Assembly: GCA_028829895.1 (NCBI GenBank)
Contig: CM054181.1
Coordinates: 17,536,001-17,600,000, forward strand
Source: Sinotaia quadrata
Lineage: Eukaryota > Mollusca > Gastropoda > Architaenioglossa > Viviparidae
DNA length: 64,000 bases
Reading direction: 5' to 3'
The translations under genes and the position numbers were made by a program. The notes under the pieces were generated by a model. The model saw nothing but the letters and a program-made list of their open reading frames with translations. It ran no database searches and was not told where the DNA came from. Of the stretch, positions 10,661-23,735 are shown piece after piece; position 1 is the stretch's first letter, and each line of letters starts with the position of its first letter.

Positions 10661-11790
10661 AATGGACTTCAAGTGACTTCAAGTTTCTGTTTGTAATTCG
10701 TTAGACCTCTGGCTCTAGATTTTGAGAAATTATCCAAAATAAGACTTCCAAATGTCTGTTACAGAAATTCTCAAAGGGTGTGCCATGAAATTGCATGGTT
10801 GTGCTGCATGAAAAAGCAACAAAAAGTATTTTTATTAAGTGCAGTTCTGCCACCTACTGAATGCATGTGCCGCATATGGCAAAACAATATGCTGTGATCT
10901 AAAAAAAGTGAGAAACACTATTGGAACTATTAATAAGATGTTAAGTAGAGCATTAGTAATATAAGGACAAATGGGTAGAGTAAAATGTTTCATGACTCCC
11001 TTCCTCACAAAATAAAAAATATAGTAAAGTAATTAATAATTATTGGGATGTTATAGGAAATTATCACAGCATGGCCCTTATTATTCAGGGGTAAAGAGAA
11101 CAAAATGTATATGGACTTTGGATGTAGGTTTTGAAGTTGGCTCTAAATGTGAGACATATATCAAGGTTTGCTTTTTGCAGTATATGATTTTGATGCAGAC
11201 TTTGTAACAATACTGAAAATATGTATCTCTTCTGAAAGTGCTCACAAAACCTAAGGTTCACATTAGAAAAGAGAACAGAAAAGAAAGATTTTAAAACTTA
11301 CTAAAATGTCCACAGTAAAATGATCTCAGTTAACAGTAAATACAGCATTTCATTAGTTTGTTAATAACACTTTTTTAAATAAAAAAATAGTGCTGCTAAA
11401 CTTCGTGATATTGAATGATTAATAATGCTCATTTCACTTCATTAGCTGTCTCCCCAAAAATTTAATTCAAAATAAAATATATTATTAACGACTTTGGTGA
11501 TCCCATACAATCAACGTGTGTGTGTGTGTTTTATAATGTTGATAATCACTGTATTGGATTTCTATTTTTTGGGGGGGAGGTGCAGTGGGTGGGGTTAGGC
11601 AGCAAAGTATTTAGCAGTGGACCAGGAGGCTGGCACATGCAAAATATGTCATTGTCACACATGGTTTAGTTTTTGATTAACTTAGATGCATTTGTATTTA
11701 CTATAATGGAGAGGTGATATAACTAAGGCCATTATTGATCTCTGTGTACTTTTGCATGAGCCTTAAAGAAATAAAGATTTATTCCCAGTA
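10661..11790 (+). other. GTF2E1 3' UTR and downstream flank
   Basis: Noncoding after the stop. AATAAA motifs occur at 11011-11016, near 11380 and near 11769, so the poly(A) site is undecided. Part of this stretch (about 10762-10920) resembles a degenerate hAT-type MITE: it starts near CAGAAATTCTCAAAGGG and ends GTGAGAAACACTA, which are imperfect inverse complements. Confidence 0.45.
11011..11016 (+). terminator. Candidate GTF2E1 polyadenylation signal
   Basis: First AATAAA after the stop codon, 350 bp downstream. Later copies exist, so this is only the nearest candidate. Confidence 0.3.
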
Positions 11791-13611
11791 CTTGTTATGA
11801 AATGATTGAGAAGAAAAATTATATAATTTCACTGGACAATATTAGCGTCAAACATGATACAAAGGTCAACATTACTACGGAACATGATGCAAAAGATTAT
11901 CTCTAAACTTCTCTTATAATTTACTTATAGTTAATGTAATCTAACTATATTCTCTGTTCACGGCTATTTAAATATTTCACTTTGTTTGTTGTTGTGTATC
12001 TCACAAAACTCAAAGCTGAAATATGTAATATTCTCCATATTTCTACAATTATTTGATAGTAGCATATCTAGCGTTTTCAATGTGAACAAAGAAATCACAT
12101 TTGTAATATTCCAGACCATAGACATAATAAGCTCCTGGCTGTTATTCAGACAAGTATCTTTATTTTTTTTTGTTGGTATGATGGTTTTTGTCTAATAATA
12201 TATATTTTTTAAAGTTGTTTTAAAAAAATTAAAAGAAACATATTTTAACATTCTGTATTTTTTTCCCTTTAAAAAACAAAAAATGGTAAAACCACTTCTT
12301 ATAAATAATCAAAAGAATGTGGGAGATTTTTATTGTTTGTTTTTTTTATCAACTTGCATGGTGTTTGCTGTTTGTGTGCTTTTTGTAGGGGAGTTAACTT
12401 TTGTTTTCATGTCCATTTTGGCATATATTATTGATTTAATGTGCCTTTTTGACAAATTCTAAAACAACATTTCCGTTCAGGTTTATTTTTGATTGATAAA
12501 ATATTTGCCACAAAGACAAAAGTGTACCAAAGTACCTTCTGTCTTGCTACAGATTCAGCTATAAAAACAAATTCAAACAATGTAACTTATTTTCTAACCT
12601 CCAATCTCCAAACATATATTGAAAACTCTGAAAAAATTAAGTCTATGTAAAGTAAACTTATTTTTTGGAATATAGTTGGTTGTTCTTAACTCGTTATGTG
12701 TGGGTGCATAATAATGTAGTTAAATCAGTCTTAATGTAGAAAGGTTTAAAATGAGTAGAAATGGCCAAAATACAAGAATTATTCAAAATTTGTTGTCTTC
12801 TTTTACGCCATTACTGCAGGAAAAATGTATTATTTGTGCAAGTCAAGCAAATCAATTAAATACTAGCTGATTATATGTTTGTGTATGTGTGTGTGTGTGT
12901 GTGTGTAGTACATTTGAATTTTAAATGATCTCACTCTAATGATTGCAAAAGAAATAAAATAATTATTGTTATAGATAATTTTAATGTCACATTAAAAATA
13001 AGAAATGGATGATGATATGTTATTAAAATTTATTTATGCAAGTAATGAATTCTTCTCTGTAACGTCTGATTTATATTGTTTATTTAGCTTTGATTTGTCT
13101 TTCACTCATTTCTTCCTTAGTCTTTTGTAAAGCAGGACATTGGTGAATAAAACACAACCATATACCCATCTCTCTCTCTCTAAAAAGAACATGCTTTGAG
13201 ATTACATCTGTACATTTGCTGGTAAAATTTGCTGTTTTTGGAATTATTGGTAAAATTAATGTTTCTCTTTATTTTTCTATGATGTTTAGAAAGGTTGGCA
13301 TTCTTTTTTTCTTTCTCTCCGTGCTAATGCTTCTCTTTAACGTTCGATTTATATTGCTGTTTTGGTGCTGGAGCATCCACTGTTGCATCTCTTTAATGTG
13401 CAATATGTTGTCCTGTTTTCGTGCAGTATACTGTCTTGTGATGTGCTGTGTACTGCCTTGTGACATGCTGTGTAATAGGACATGCCATGCATTTGTCTTT
13501 TGACGTGCGTCGTACTAAGAGCGCAGCTTTTGCTACTGTGCTGCAAGTTCAACTGATGGGTCTCTCGTGAGGTGTAATTTACTGAGAGTGGTATTGCTTT
13601 AATGGTGGACT
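11791..13611. other. AT-rich intergenic DNA, nothing recognised
   Basis: Short TG and TC runs (near 12885-12906 and 13171-13182) and short open frames without similarity. I see no splice-framed coding block. Confidence 0.5.
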
Positions 13612-13827
13612 GTTGTTAGGTCTCACACAATGTGCAATATGACTGACAACGTTCTGTTGTTTGCGTCTCACACAATGTGCAGTATTGGTGACAACGTTCT
13701 GTTGGTTAGGTCTCACATAATGTGCAGTATTGGTGACAACGTTCTGTTGGTTGGGTCACAATGTGCAGTATTGGTGACAACGTTCTGTTGGTTAGGTCTC
13801 ACATAATGTGCAGTATTTGTGACAAGT
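13612..13827. repeat. Minisatellite, 45-bp unit x about 5
   Basis: Five head-to-tail copies of a unit containing AATGTGCAGTATTGGTGACA and ACGTTCTGTTGGTTAGGTCT. One copy is shortened (GGTTGGGTCACAATG). The first copy is the most diverged. Confidence 0.9.
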
Positions 13828-15629
13828 GTTCATGCACTACTGGAGTATTAACTGCGGAGTCTTACATAAATTATGTACAGAGTTCATTGTTTCATGCTTG
13901 AGTTCCCGTACAAGCAATCCAGTAGCAAAAAAGCCATGAGGAGCCTGCAACGCTGATCGATCCTATTGGAAAATATACATTTTATTTATTAATTTTTCTG
14001 CTTTAAGTGTTGAAACAAGGAGCATCTCTTGCAGGATAAAAAATTAACAGTCGTTTCAATCAGGAGATTGGAAGTTAACCATTTAAAAAAATTTTAGAGG
14101 AAAAAATGTATTTGTTGGAATGTTGTTTATCCTCGTTTTGGAGAGAATGTAAGTTTGATTTAAATTACTGGAACGTTTGTTCTTGTTTATTAGAATCTGA
14201 TTTGTTGGTACGTTTAAGACTGAATTGTGTTTTGTGTGCTGACAAATTTCTAGGGTTTGTGTGTGTGTGTGCAAGATTAAGCCTATCATGAATTGATGTT
14301 ATTAAAATTGTTGATAATGTTCTTTTGATTGGCTGAAAGGTTGCACTTGTATTATTGTGTGTGTGGGTGGGTGGGTGATTAGAAATATATATATAAGACC
14401 TTTGAACATTTTAGTGTGTAGGCCAATATTTAGTTGATAATAGATTAAGTTTAATATCGATTCGGTTAATACCATTTCATTAAATTGTTAATTGAAAGGC
14501 GCGATAATTTCCCTCCCGTGGAGTATTTATGACATTTTAAAGATAATTATAACTATTTATCCTCGTACAAAGATAAGGATGAAAAGATCATCACGAACTT
14601 GCCAGCGTTTTTTTAAAAAGTGGATTTCCAAAATGGCGTCGGAAGGTTAGGACATAGAACGCCAATCCTGGTAACAATGAGGAAGAACGATCTGGAAACT
14701 TTTAAAGAGGCTTTCTTGTTGTCATTTGTTCCAGTTGCTCTATAGATTTTAAAGACAACAAATATTTGCACAGTTTCAGAAAAAGAAAGTATTCATTGTT
14801 TTTCTTTTTTTATTAACCCCCCCCCACACACACACACACACACGAAATCGTAGGCATAAAGTACTCTGTAACCTACAATTCTTAAAAGACGCGGACGCAC
14901 GAGACAAAATCAAATGCATGCACGTGACATACTGCAGGTATATAAATGAAATTCACACAAACCACACTACTCCACCCTTCTGAGAAATTGTAGAAAAGCT
15001 GGAAGTAGCGTCAAGCCTGAAGCGAAACCCAAAATATGTGCTACTTAAAATATTATTCTGGATACATATTACTGGAAAAGGAGTGATATGTAACAATAAA
15101 AATATCAGTATCCGTCAATATGGATCACCGATCAGCCAACCCATTCATAACAAGTAGACAACGAACATCTGCACAATGGCCCTCGAACATTCCTAATCTG
15201 AATATTCTAAGGGAGACAAACGTTTGATAAAAGTTTCCTATCCCTAGTAACTGACAAGCGAGTCCGGATTGACTCTTTCACCTCCTTCCCTGCTGTGGAG
15301 TTGGCATCACTCACGGTCTATCTGTTGGCTTGTGTTCTTTGTCGGCCCTAGGACTGTCCTGGTATCAGATTATGTAGCACTGAGATATTTTTGCAGATAA
15401 ATTTTGTGTTGTTGATCTGACTGATTTATTATTGGCGGTCTGAAGGAGTCGTAATATTGAACTTAGTGCCATTGTGTCTGCCTGGGATGAAAAGAAATTG
15501 TGTGTGTATTATTTTAATGATGCATTATATATACGTTTGTTTATTAAATTATACTGTATCCATAATTTGTGTTACAATTAAATATTGTATATTATAACAT
15601 TTTATACTTTATAGATGCAGGGCACAATA
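13828..15629. other. Intergenic DNA, no gene recognised
   Basis: AT-rich with a poly-C/CA run (14818-14843), a GT run near 14357-14373 and a GC-richer patch at 15250-15380. No frame with recognisable similarity. Confidence 0.45.
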
Positions 15630-16095
15630 CAGATACAAATTACATTACAGTTAGCCTACATAAAGTATTACAAACAACTATTTTCCTAATACGCAGTACA
15701 TTACAGTTACATAAAGTATTACAAACACAACTATTCTCCTAATATGTACGACATCAGAGCTACAGTTACATAAAGTATTACAAACAACTATTTTCCTAAC
15801 ACGCAGTACATTACAGTTACATAAAGTATTACAAACAACTATTTTCCTAATACGCAGTACATTACAGTTACATAAAGTATTACAAACACAACTATTCTCC
15901 TAATATGTAGGACATCAGACCTACAGTTACATAAAGTATTACAAACAACTATTTTCCTAACACGCAGTACATTACAGTTACATAAAGTATTACAAACAAC
16001 TATTTTCCTAATACGCAGTACATTACAGTTACATAAAGTATTACAAACACAACTATTCTCCTAATATGTAGGACATTAGACCTACAGTTATATAA
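15630..16095. repeat. Higher-order minisatellite, 161-bp period built from three related subunits
   Basis: Subunits share CATAAAGTATTACAAACA but differ in length and tail: A is 51 bp ending TAATACGCAGT, B is 64 bp ending in TAGGACATCAGACCT, and C is 46 bp ending TAACACGCAGT. They recur in the order A-B-C. Subunit A begins at 15808 and again at 15969, exactly 161 bp apart. About 2.7 full trimers are present. Confidence 0.9.
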
Positions 16096-16330
16096 TGTAT
16101 TACAAACACATATACGGTACATACAATTACATTAGTATATTGCTAACATATATGGTATATACATAACAACTACATAATATATTGCAAACACATACGGCAC
16201 ACGCATTACAATTATATAATAAATTACAAACACATATACGGTACATAACATTACAATAAATTTACATTACAGTTACATAATAAATGACAAATCCGGTGCA
16301 TACATTACAATTATAGTGTAGTACAGACGC
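16096..16330. repeat. Degenerate continuation of the TTACAAACA array
   Basis: Irregular repeats of ATTACAATTATATAAT and ACAAACACATATACGGTACAT continue from the ordered array. They look like an older, diverged flank of the same satellite. Confidence 0.65.
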
Positions 16331-16983
16331 ACCATAGTCCATTATTGACGGTACATTACAATCACGTGATGAACTATAAACACGCTGTGTTATTAATGTC
16401 AAATGTATCTGTTACTTATCTCGGTTTCATCTCAAGTATTCAAACTTCTAGGTTGGGCCTGATCTGTCATATCAGCGACCTAGTGAAATGGCAATTATAC
16501 TAGGAACACGAGTTTGGCGCAACGATGCTCTATGTCTATGAGGACAGGAGTTTCCAGCAAATAGGAGTTCACCCCACTTACCCCCCCCCCCAAAAAAAAA
16601 AAAATAATATATATATATTTAAAATTTTTTTTACAGGTTTGCAAATATAAGTTCTTCTTTTCTACTTAAAACAAATGTTATTTATCTTCAAACACATTTT
16701 GTCAGCTGAATAGTCAGTCGCCATCAGTTTGTTTAGATTTTAAAAAATACAAACTATGTGCTATTTGTATTACTTTTCTGTTTATTCATTTTAGATGTAT
16801 TTTTAAAATTTTCTAATGGTAAAGCATTCTTTCTCAAAGTGACTCACCGCGAGAGTTCAATAGCACACCACTTCACACCCCCTCCCATATCTTACCCAAG
16901 TAGGTAAGACAGTCAACGGCTATAACGATTAGTGATCCAAGTACATCAATAGCTTTTATTACGTGTATGACCTAAACTTTATA
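16331..16983. other. Intergenic DNA, no gene recognised
   Basis: Holds a C10/A12 homopolymer run near 16581-16605 and otherwise unremarkable AT-rich sequence. Confidence 0.4.
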
Positions 16984-17135
16984 CAAATCACACAACACAC
17001 ACACACAGTTATACAATACATACACACACACAGTTATACAATACACACACACGCACATAGTTATACAATACACACACACGCACATAGTTATACAATACAC
17101 ACATACACACACACAGTTATACAATACACACACAA
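16984..17135. repeat. CA-rich minisatellite, about 34-bp unit
   Basis: Repeats of CAGTTATACAATACACACAC and GCACATAGTTATACAATACA. The translated TIHTHAHSY-type frames here are repeat artefacts. Confidence 0.85.
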
Positions 17136-17515
17136 AGTGGCGACGAGTACGCGGCACAGGGGCAGTAAAGAGGAAAGAACTCCCTCCGGAAAAAAAAAAG
17201 CAAAATGTAATTTCCATTTTTGCGTACGATCGCGATCGGAGATATTTTCCTACTCGATCTAGACACTTTGATTACCGCCCTTTGTTTTCTTGCTCCACAA
17301 AGGAAATAAAATAATATTTTCGCATGTGTCGCGCTAAAAATATGCACTTTCATCGGTGCAGACGCCTCCCAAGTGCTGTGCCCGGAGGTATCTCGTCTCA
17401 ACCCATATATATATATCGTACCGCCATCCTGTATGTGTGTGTGCGTGCTTGCGTGCGTGTGTGCTTCCCTAATCTCTGCACGGGCAACAAGAATAATATC
17501 ACAAGCCAACTAGGA

Positions 17516-17674
17516 CGCATGGGCACCCTGGGCAGTTACCCGGAGCCTCACGAGCATAGGGGCCCCATGCTAATCTATGTATGTTTTATTCCTGTGAGTG
17601 GTTGTGTAGGTAGGGGCCCCAGATGCACTGCTTTGCCCGTGGGCCTATAATGCTGTTATGACGGCCCTTGAATG
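17516..17674. mobile_element. Possible short nonautonomous DNA element (about 160 bp)
   Basis: A GC-rich block with several GGGCCCC-type words, from GGGCACCCTGGGCAG to CGGCCCTT. It is flanked by ACTAGGA on both sides (17509-17515 and 17675-17681), which could be a 7-bp target duplication. The ends are not clear inverted repeats, so this is tentative. Confidence 0.4.
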
Positions 17675-17681
17675 ACTAGGA

Positions 17682-18324
17682 ATGATCGAACACGCCCCTA
17701 AGGGGAATTAACACCCAAGAACGCCCGGTTAGTGACAGGGGAAGTGAACAAAACGACACTTGCCACCTCAGCTTAAGGCCCGGGCGTTGTCTCCCGTCTT
17801 GAGAGGAAATCATCGGACTAGTCTCGTAGACATGTCGCGGCAATATTGTTACCGAATCTAACGGGGAATTACAGCATGTTGTAAAAGCCCCCGGATTGGA
17901 AACAAATAATTACATGGCACTGAGATTATCATCAATATCTTTCACCTGGCGAAACCATGACGTGCTGTCGTCAACCAACGGAGTCGATTATGGCTTTGTC
18001 TGCGTCAGGAAAGCGTTTATCGACGTCAGCACAAGTTAAAAGCTCGCACGTTTAAAAGTCTTTATTCATTTGTTTACAGGTATTCAGTCGTAATCTCGTG
18101 ACTGTTTCAAGAACGGTCACAGGTACTGCTTACCGGACTAGAATGATTAGTGAGTGTCGGTAAGTTATAAATAGATACTTTATATTTGCTAAGTTGATTG
18201 ATAACTTTCTTGATTAAAATGATTTTAAAAATCTGTTCCGAGAAGAAAAGTGTTTTTGAAGATTGAAAGTAAAAAATAAAAAAAAATCGGGGAGAGGGGT
18301 AGTAATCGTCTAAAGTTTTCTTTG
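17682..18324. other. Intergenic DNA, no gene recognised
   Basis: GC content is higher than in the surroundings (17700-18060). No coding similarity or clear repeat was seen. Confidence 0.4.
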
Positions 18325-18466
18325 TATACATGACACCACAGACCTCTCACATTAGAACCTGGAGTCTTTGAATACATGACACCACAGACCTCTCACATTA
18401 GAACCTGGAGTCTTACATGACACCACAGACCTCTCACATTAGAACCTGGAGTCTTTGAATACATGT
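18325..18466. repeat. Minisatellite, about 46-bp unit x 3
   Basis: Three copies of TACATGACACCACAGACCTC followed by TCACATTAGAACCTGGAGTC. The middle-to-third junction lacks four bases (TTGA). Confidence 0.9.
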
Positions 18467-18549
18467 ATAAAATGTGTGGAAACTGCCCGATTTTATATGT
18501 ATTATAGATACCTGGAAACTTTGCCTTAATTTACTGTATAATACACTAA

Positions 18550-19129
18550 AACGGAGGTTTTGTCTTAGTCCACTATGTAATAAACTTGTATGGAGGTTTT
18601 GTCTTAATCCACTATGTAATACACTTGTATGGAGGCTTTGTCTTAATCCACTATGTAATACACTTGTATGGAGGCTTTGTCTTAGTCCACTATGTAATAC
18701 ACTTGTATGGAGGCTTTGTCTTAGTCCAATGTTTAATACATGTGTATGGAGGCTTTGTCTTTGTCCAATGTTTAATACATGTGTATGGAGGCTTTGTCTT
18801 AGTCCAGTGTTTAAAACATGTGTATGGAGGCTTTGTCTTAGTCCAGTGTTTAAAACATGTATGGAGGCTTTGTCTTAGTCCAGTGTTTAAAACATGTGTA
18901 TGGAGGCTTTGTCTTAGTCCAGTGTTTAAAACATGTGTATGGAGGCTTTGTCTTAGTCCAGTGTTTAAAACATGTGTATGGAGGCTTTGTCTTAGTCCAG
19001 TGTTTAAAACATGTGTATGGAGGCTTTGTCTTAGTCCAGTGTTTAAAACATGTGTATGGAGGCTTTGTCTTAGTCCAGTGTTTAAAACGTGTATGGAGGC
19101 TTTGTCTTAGTCCACTATGTAATACACGT
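18550..19129. repeat. Minisatellite, 39-bp unit x about 15
   Basis: Unit TATGGAGGCTTTGTCTTAGT plus a variable 19-bp tail. The tail changes along the array: CCACTATGTAATACACTTG in the first units, CCAATGTTTAATACATGTG in the middle, CCAGTGTTTAAAACATGTG in later units, and an early-type tail again in the last unit. Because 39 is a multiple of three and the unit lacks stops in two frames, long apparent frames (13-residue repeats YGGFVLVQCLKHV) appear. I do not regard them as genes. Confidence 0.95.
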
Positions 19130-20009
19130 GCATAAGTAAAACGCTGACTGTGAAGAAATGCGTATTATTTAAATTCACTATGTACAGTTAATTCTTATAT
19201 GGTGACATTAGAAACAATAATGCCAGTAATGTATTAATTTTCTCAATTAAATTCAAACTTGACCTTGGAAGCTGGACGGCCACAAGATTAAGTTGCTATA
19301 TATACAGGAACTCTAGAGTTCCAACGTTTATGAATTCATTGGATATTTTAAAATTGACTTGAACCTCCCCCCACCCCCAACTTCAGACTGTCCATCATGG
19401 TGATGCTTTTTTCAAAAAGAACTGCTAACTGTATTAAAAACTAGTAAACTGTGAGATTTCGCTCTTGTACAATATTACGTCATTTTTCTTATATGTGTAT
19501 GTACTTATGTGTGCGCGTGCATGCAGATGTGTTGTTGTGTGTACTCGAAAAGACACATTAGAATTCAATGCACTCTAAGATTGTTTTATTGGAAAATAAA
19601 CGTGTAAATTTGCATAAGAGTATACATCTCACTCGATACAGTAGGGCCACACGGATTACTTTAAGTTGCCATATCTCTATCACGCCATCACACATTAATT
19701 TTGGGACAGTTCTGCTCGTGTGATTAACTCTTTGATATGTGCTGTTCAAAGGAACGTTTTACGTCTTTGCCAGACCTACAGAGCAGAATTCCTGGAACAG
19801 TTGTGTGGCCTTCAAAGATAACTAACTCTTGCTCACAACTTCGTCCCGACAAGTCTCTGCGTGAAGTGCCTCAGGGTCTTTGACTCCAGGATTCCTGCAG
19901 AGGGTTAGTCCATCAGTTTTCACTTGATATGTAGAGCAGTGCAAAGTTAACATTACATACACGAGAAGATTCATTGATTTGGTTCACTGATTCAATATCT
20001 GCACCTCTG
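19130..20009. other. Intergenic DNA, no gene recognised
   Basis: No repeat array or similarity seen apart from short GT/GC alternations near 19500-19540. Confidence 0.4.
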
Positions 20010-20285
20010 TTTGTCACGGTGATTTTCACTACATGCATCAGCGGCTCACTCAAGTGATTTTCACCACTATCTGCATCAATGACCAACAGAAGTGATTTTC
20101 GTTCCTGCATCAGTGGCCCACAAATATGATTTTCGCTGTATCAATGGCCCACAGAAGTGATTTTCGTTACCTGCATCAATGGCCCATAGAAGTGATTTTC
20201 GTTATAATAGCCCACAGAAGTGGTTTTTACTTATTTATATCTCTGGCCCACAAAAGTTATTTTCTTTACCTGTACTACTTTGCCA
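20010..20285. repeat. Degenerate minisatellite, about 35-bp unit
   Basis: Repeats of AGAAGTGATTTTCGTTACCT followed by GCATCAATGGCCCAC. About eight imperfect units with indels; the right-hand units are the most regular. Confidence 0.8.
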
Positions 20286-20513
20286 TTATGAACAGCTTCC
20301 TTCCCCCCCCTCCATTCAGATAAGGGCCAGCCTTTCTAGAAGGCAGGTTTACATGTAGTCTAAAAGAGGAGGGGTGTAGGTGTGGGCTACATAAGTCATG
20401 ATGTGACAGAAACAAGAAAGAAGATAACCTTAGCCAGGAGTTGTCTTTCCTAAAATCTGTGCTGCTGAGAGTACTTAAAGATTCAGGACAGCCACTTCCC
20501 TCCCTTGATATAC

Positions 20514-20621
<108 letters not shown>

Positions 20622-20896
20622 ATTGCAACCAGTGGCACTTGGTAGAGCTGGACTATCTGTTAGTCATAATCTCAGGGAAACATTAGCTGTACAACATCGT
20701 CTTTCATGCTAAAGAAGAAAGAAATTTTGTATTTAAAAATAAATGGTAAAAACAATGATGTCATTATGTGGTTATATTGTCACGCATATATACAAAATTG
20801 TACATGTATAATACATACAAGTACGCATATATTGATAGGTACGAACAATACATACACACAAAATAATATTCGTGCACGCCTTGTAAATTCATGTAC

Positions 20897-21066
20897 TGTG
20901 TCATGCTGTCACTTTTTGCGCGTCATTTCATGTGTCATGCTGTCACTTTTTGCGCGTCATTTCATGTGTCATGCTGTCACTTTTTGCGCGTCATTTCATG
21001 TGTCATGCTGTCACTTTTTGCGCGTCATTTCATGTGTCATGCTGTCACTTTTTGCGCGTCATTTCA
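20897..21066. repeat. Minisatellite, 34-bp unit x 5
   Basis: Five copies, 170 bp in all, of TGTGTCATGCTGTCACTTTT plus TGCGCGTCATTTCA, identical by eye except for the first base pair of the array edge. The near identity suggests a recent expansion. Confidence 0.95.
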
Positions 21067-21257
21067 TCAGTTTAATTATTTTGATCTCTAAAAATAGACT
21101 TTTTATTCTTTCAAGTGGTCATGTGCAATTTGCATGAAAGATTTTGCTGTTGTGTTCACGTATGTAAAATTATCGAAGCCCTTCGGCGAGCTTTCATGAG
21201 AATAAGCGCTTTGTTCACTTTCTCTGCTATTTGTATTAGTCATCTAGAGGTGAAGCG

Positions 21258-21470
21258 TTACACCACTTGAAGACCTGATGTGGTAATGGAGCATAGAGCC
21301 ATAGAAGCCATGAGCAGCTCCAGAACCAGAAACGAAAAGGTTAGCTCTGGCCACAGAGCCGCAAGGGAAAGTTAACTCTGTCCGACTTCAGAGCCACAAG
21401 GAAAAGTTAACAGTCTTGCCACGCAACACAAGGAAAAGTTAACTCAGTCCCGCAGCTGTAACAAGCGAGA
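21258..21470. repeat. Degenerate repeat with AAGGAAAAGTTAACTC words
   Basis: Four to five irregularly spaced copies of CACAAGGAAAAGTTAACTC and AGAGCCRCAAGG words, roughly 40 bp apart. Confidence 0.6.
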
Positions 21471-21792
21471 GATAAAGCAAAAATTTAGGAAATGTAAATG
21501 AGAGGGGTAATAAATAAATAAAAAGAAATGTCAGGAAAATAACATTGAAACAAATATCTACCGACATTGAATGCAACAGGACTTGTGGAAGCACTTTGCT
21601 AATGATCTCGTAGAAAAGCTTTGCTAAAGGCCTCGTAGAAAACCTCAGAAATGCAAAGGATAATTAGTGCTTCAACATGCACCTAACAAGATACCGCAAA
21701 CTACTTCTTAACACGCCATCGACACTCTTTGAAAAAAAAAATTACAAAAAATAGGTAATATATAAATAAGGGAAATATCACGTCATCAATAC

Positions 21793-21793
<1 letters not shown>

Positions 21794-21858
<65 letters not shown>
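21794..21858. repeat. (GT)n(GA)n compound microsatellite
   Basis: A GT run passes directly into a GA run. Confidence 0.97.
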
Positions 21859-21862
<4 letters not shown>

Positions 21863-23097
21863 GAGAGTTATCTTCCTAGGGGCCTTGCAACGGCTCAACG
21901 AATGCAACTTATTTATCGACCGTAACAAAAATCAAATCGAGGAATGCTGGGAGAAAACGTTTCTCTGATATAGATCAATCGACCAGTAACCGAAAGAAAT
22001 AGCGACTGCTTATAGAAACTGATTGTGTGACAATGAACTATTAACAAATAAGTAAATACAGGCTATTACGCTAGTAAATCTATGAATTTCTTTATAAGAA
22101 AACGCTAAAGAGTAGTTAATGATGGCGTCTTTGAACAGTGGAGCACACACACGCACGCACACACACAAATGCACACAACACCTAGTTCAAAAGCTGGAAC
22201 ACTTAAGATGTATATTGTGACATATTCTCCCTATTGTGACATATTCTCCCTAAGGATTCAAATAAGAATTATTAACGTCTAATTCTAATTATACACGACT
22301 ATACTTTATTTCCTCCACTCCCTGTTTTACCGTGTGCTTGAAGGAACAGTTGTCACAACAAGTAAGACAGCTACTTCGAAAGTTTAATTTTCGTGTGACG
22401 TCAAACGTAAAGCAACATTAATCGGTCCCTTATTGTAAAGGACTAGCTTTTGTTCTTTTCTTATATATATAGAGAGAGACAGACAGGAGGCAGAAATGTT
22501 GGAAAGGGGAGGAGTCTAGATGTCTCGAAGCTGTTTATAATGCACGGACACCTTTTTAATGGGGAGTGGATAGTGGAGATTATGGAGGGAATGCTACCCT
22601 CCCTCTACACACCACGCCTAGGCGCTAACATTTTGATCTTGTTTGCTGTATTATCAAGGATTTGTTTTTTCTTAAGGAAGAGAAATTAAACAAAGAAAAG
22701 AATACCAAATGAGTTCTTTAGTTGAGAAGTTATGATCGCTGTGGTAAATTGTGGACTCTGCGGTACGAAGACATTTCGATGTTTACAGTAAAGAACGCTT
22801 GGGGATGTTCTGGAAACATTTCTGTCTACGGTTGTGTGGTTTAAATTTTTTCTTTATAAAAGATTACTGTCAGTCGCAGATAGTTCGATCCGGAAGTGTT
22901 TCAATAGAAGAGAGGTAATAATAATAAAAAAATGTTCTACATGACTGGACATGGCACCTTCAGAGTTAGTGTCATACGAAGATGAAACCTAAGATCGAGG
23001 TGGAATCGTAACTTTGATTTATCTAAAGTTCTAAACTGTAGTCAGCTAGTCCGTTGTTTTTTTTTCACTCACCAATCCCATACACCAAACGCGCGCA
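21859..23097. other. Intergenic DNA, no gene recognised
   Basis: AT-rich with a tandem ATTGTGACATATTCTCCCT doublet near 22214-22252. No gene seen. Confidence 0.4.
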
Positions 23098-23735
23098 AGA
23101 GAAAGACAGACGACGAAGAGACAGACAGAAACAGAGAGAGCGACAGAGAGGGGGAGAGAGAGAGAGGGGGTGGGGGAGAGATACAGAGAGGGAGTGAGAG
23201 AGTGACAGGGAAAGAGAGGCAGAGAAATAGAGGGAGAGACAAAGCGAGAGACAAAGACAGACAGAGAGAACAAGAGAGACAGGGAGACACGCACACAGAG
23301 AGAGACAGAGAGAGAGAGACAGGGAGACACCCACACAGAGACAAAGAGAGAGAAGGGAGAAACGCACACAGAGACAAAGAGAGAAAAGGGAGACACGTAC
23401 AGAGACATGGAGAGAAAAGGGAGACACGTACAGAGACAAAGGGAGACACACACACAAAGAGAGAGGCAGGGACACACACAGAGACAAAGAGAGAGACATG
23501 GAGACACGCACACAGATACAAAGAGAGAAAAGGGAGACACGCACCAGAGACAGAGAGAGACAGGGAAACATACACACAGAGACAAAGAGAGAGATAGAGA
23601 GACACACACAGACACAAAGAGAGAGAGAGAGACAGAGAAAGAACAGAGAGAGATAGAAAGAGGAAGAGAAAGACAGAGAAACAGACAGATAAGCACAAAA
23701 GACAGAGACGAGACTGAGAAATTGTCGTAAATTGT
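23098..23735. repeat. GA/CA-rich minisatellite tract, about 640 bp
   Basis: A purine-rich tract. Irregular 30-40 bp units such as AGAGACAAAGAGAGAAAAGG and GAGACACGCACACAG occupy the middle, grading into plain GA repeats at both ends. All three minus-strand frames stay open for over 225 codons because of composition; these are not genes. Confidence 0.92.

Noticed and set aside
18474..19135. Open frames with 13-residue repeats
   Set aside because: Produced by a 39-bp minisatellite whose length is a multiple of three; two frames are open at once and there is no unique flanking coding sequence.
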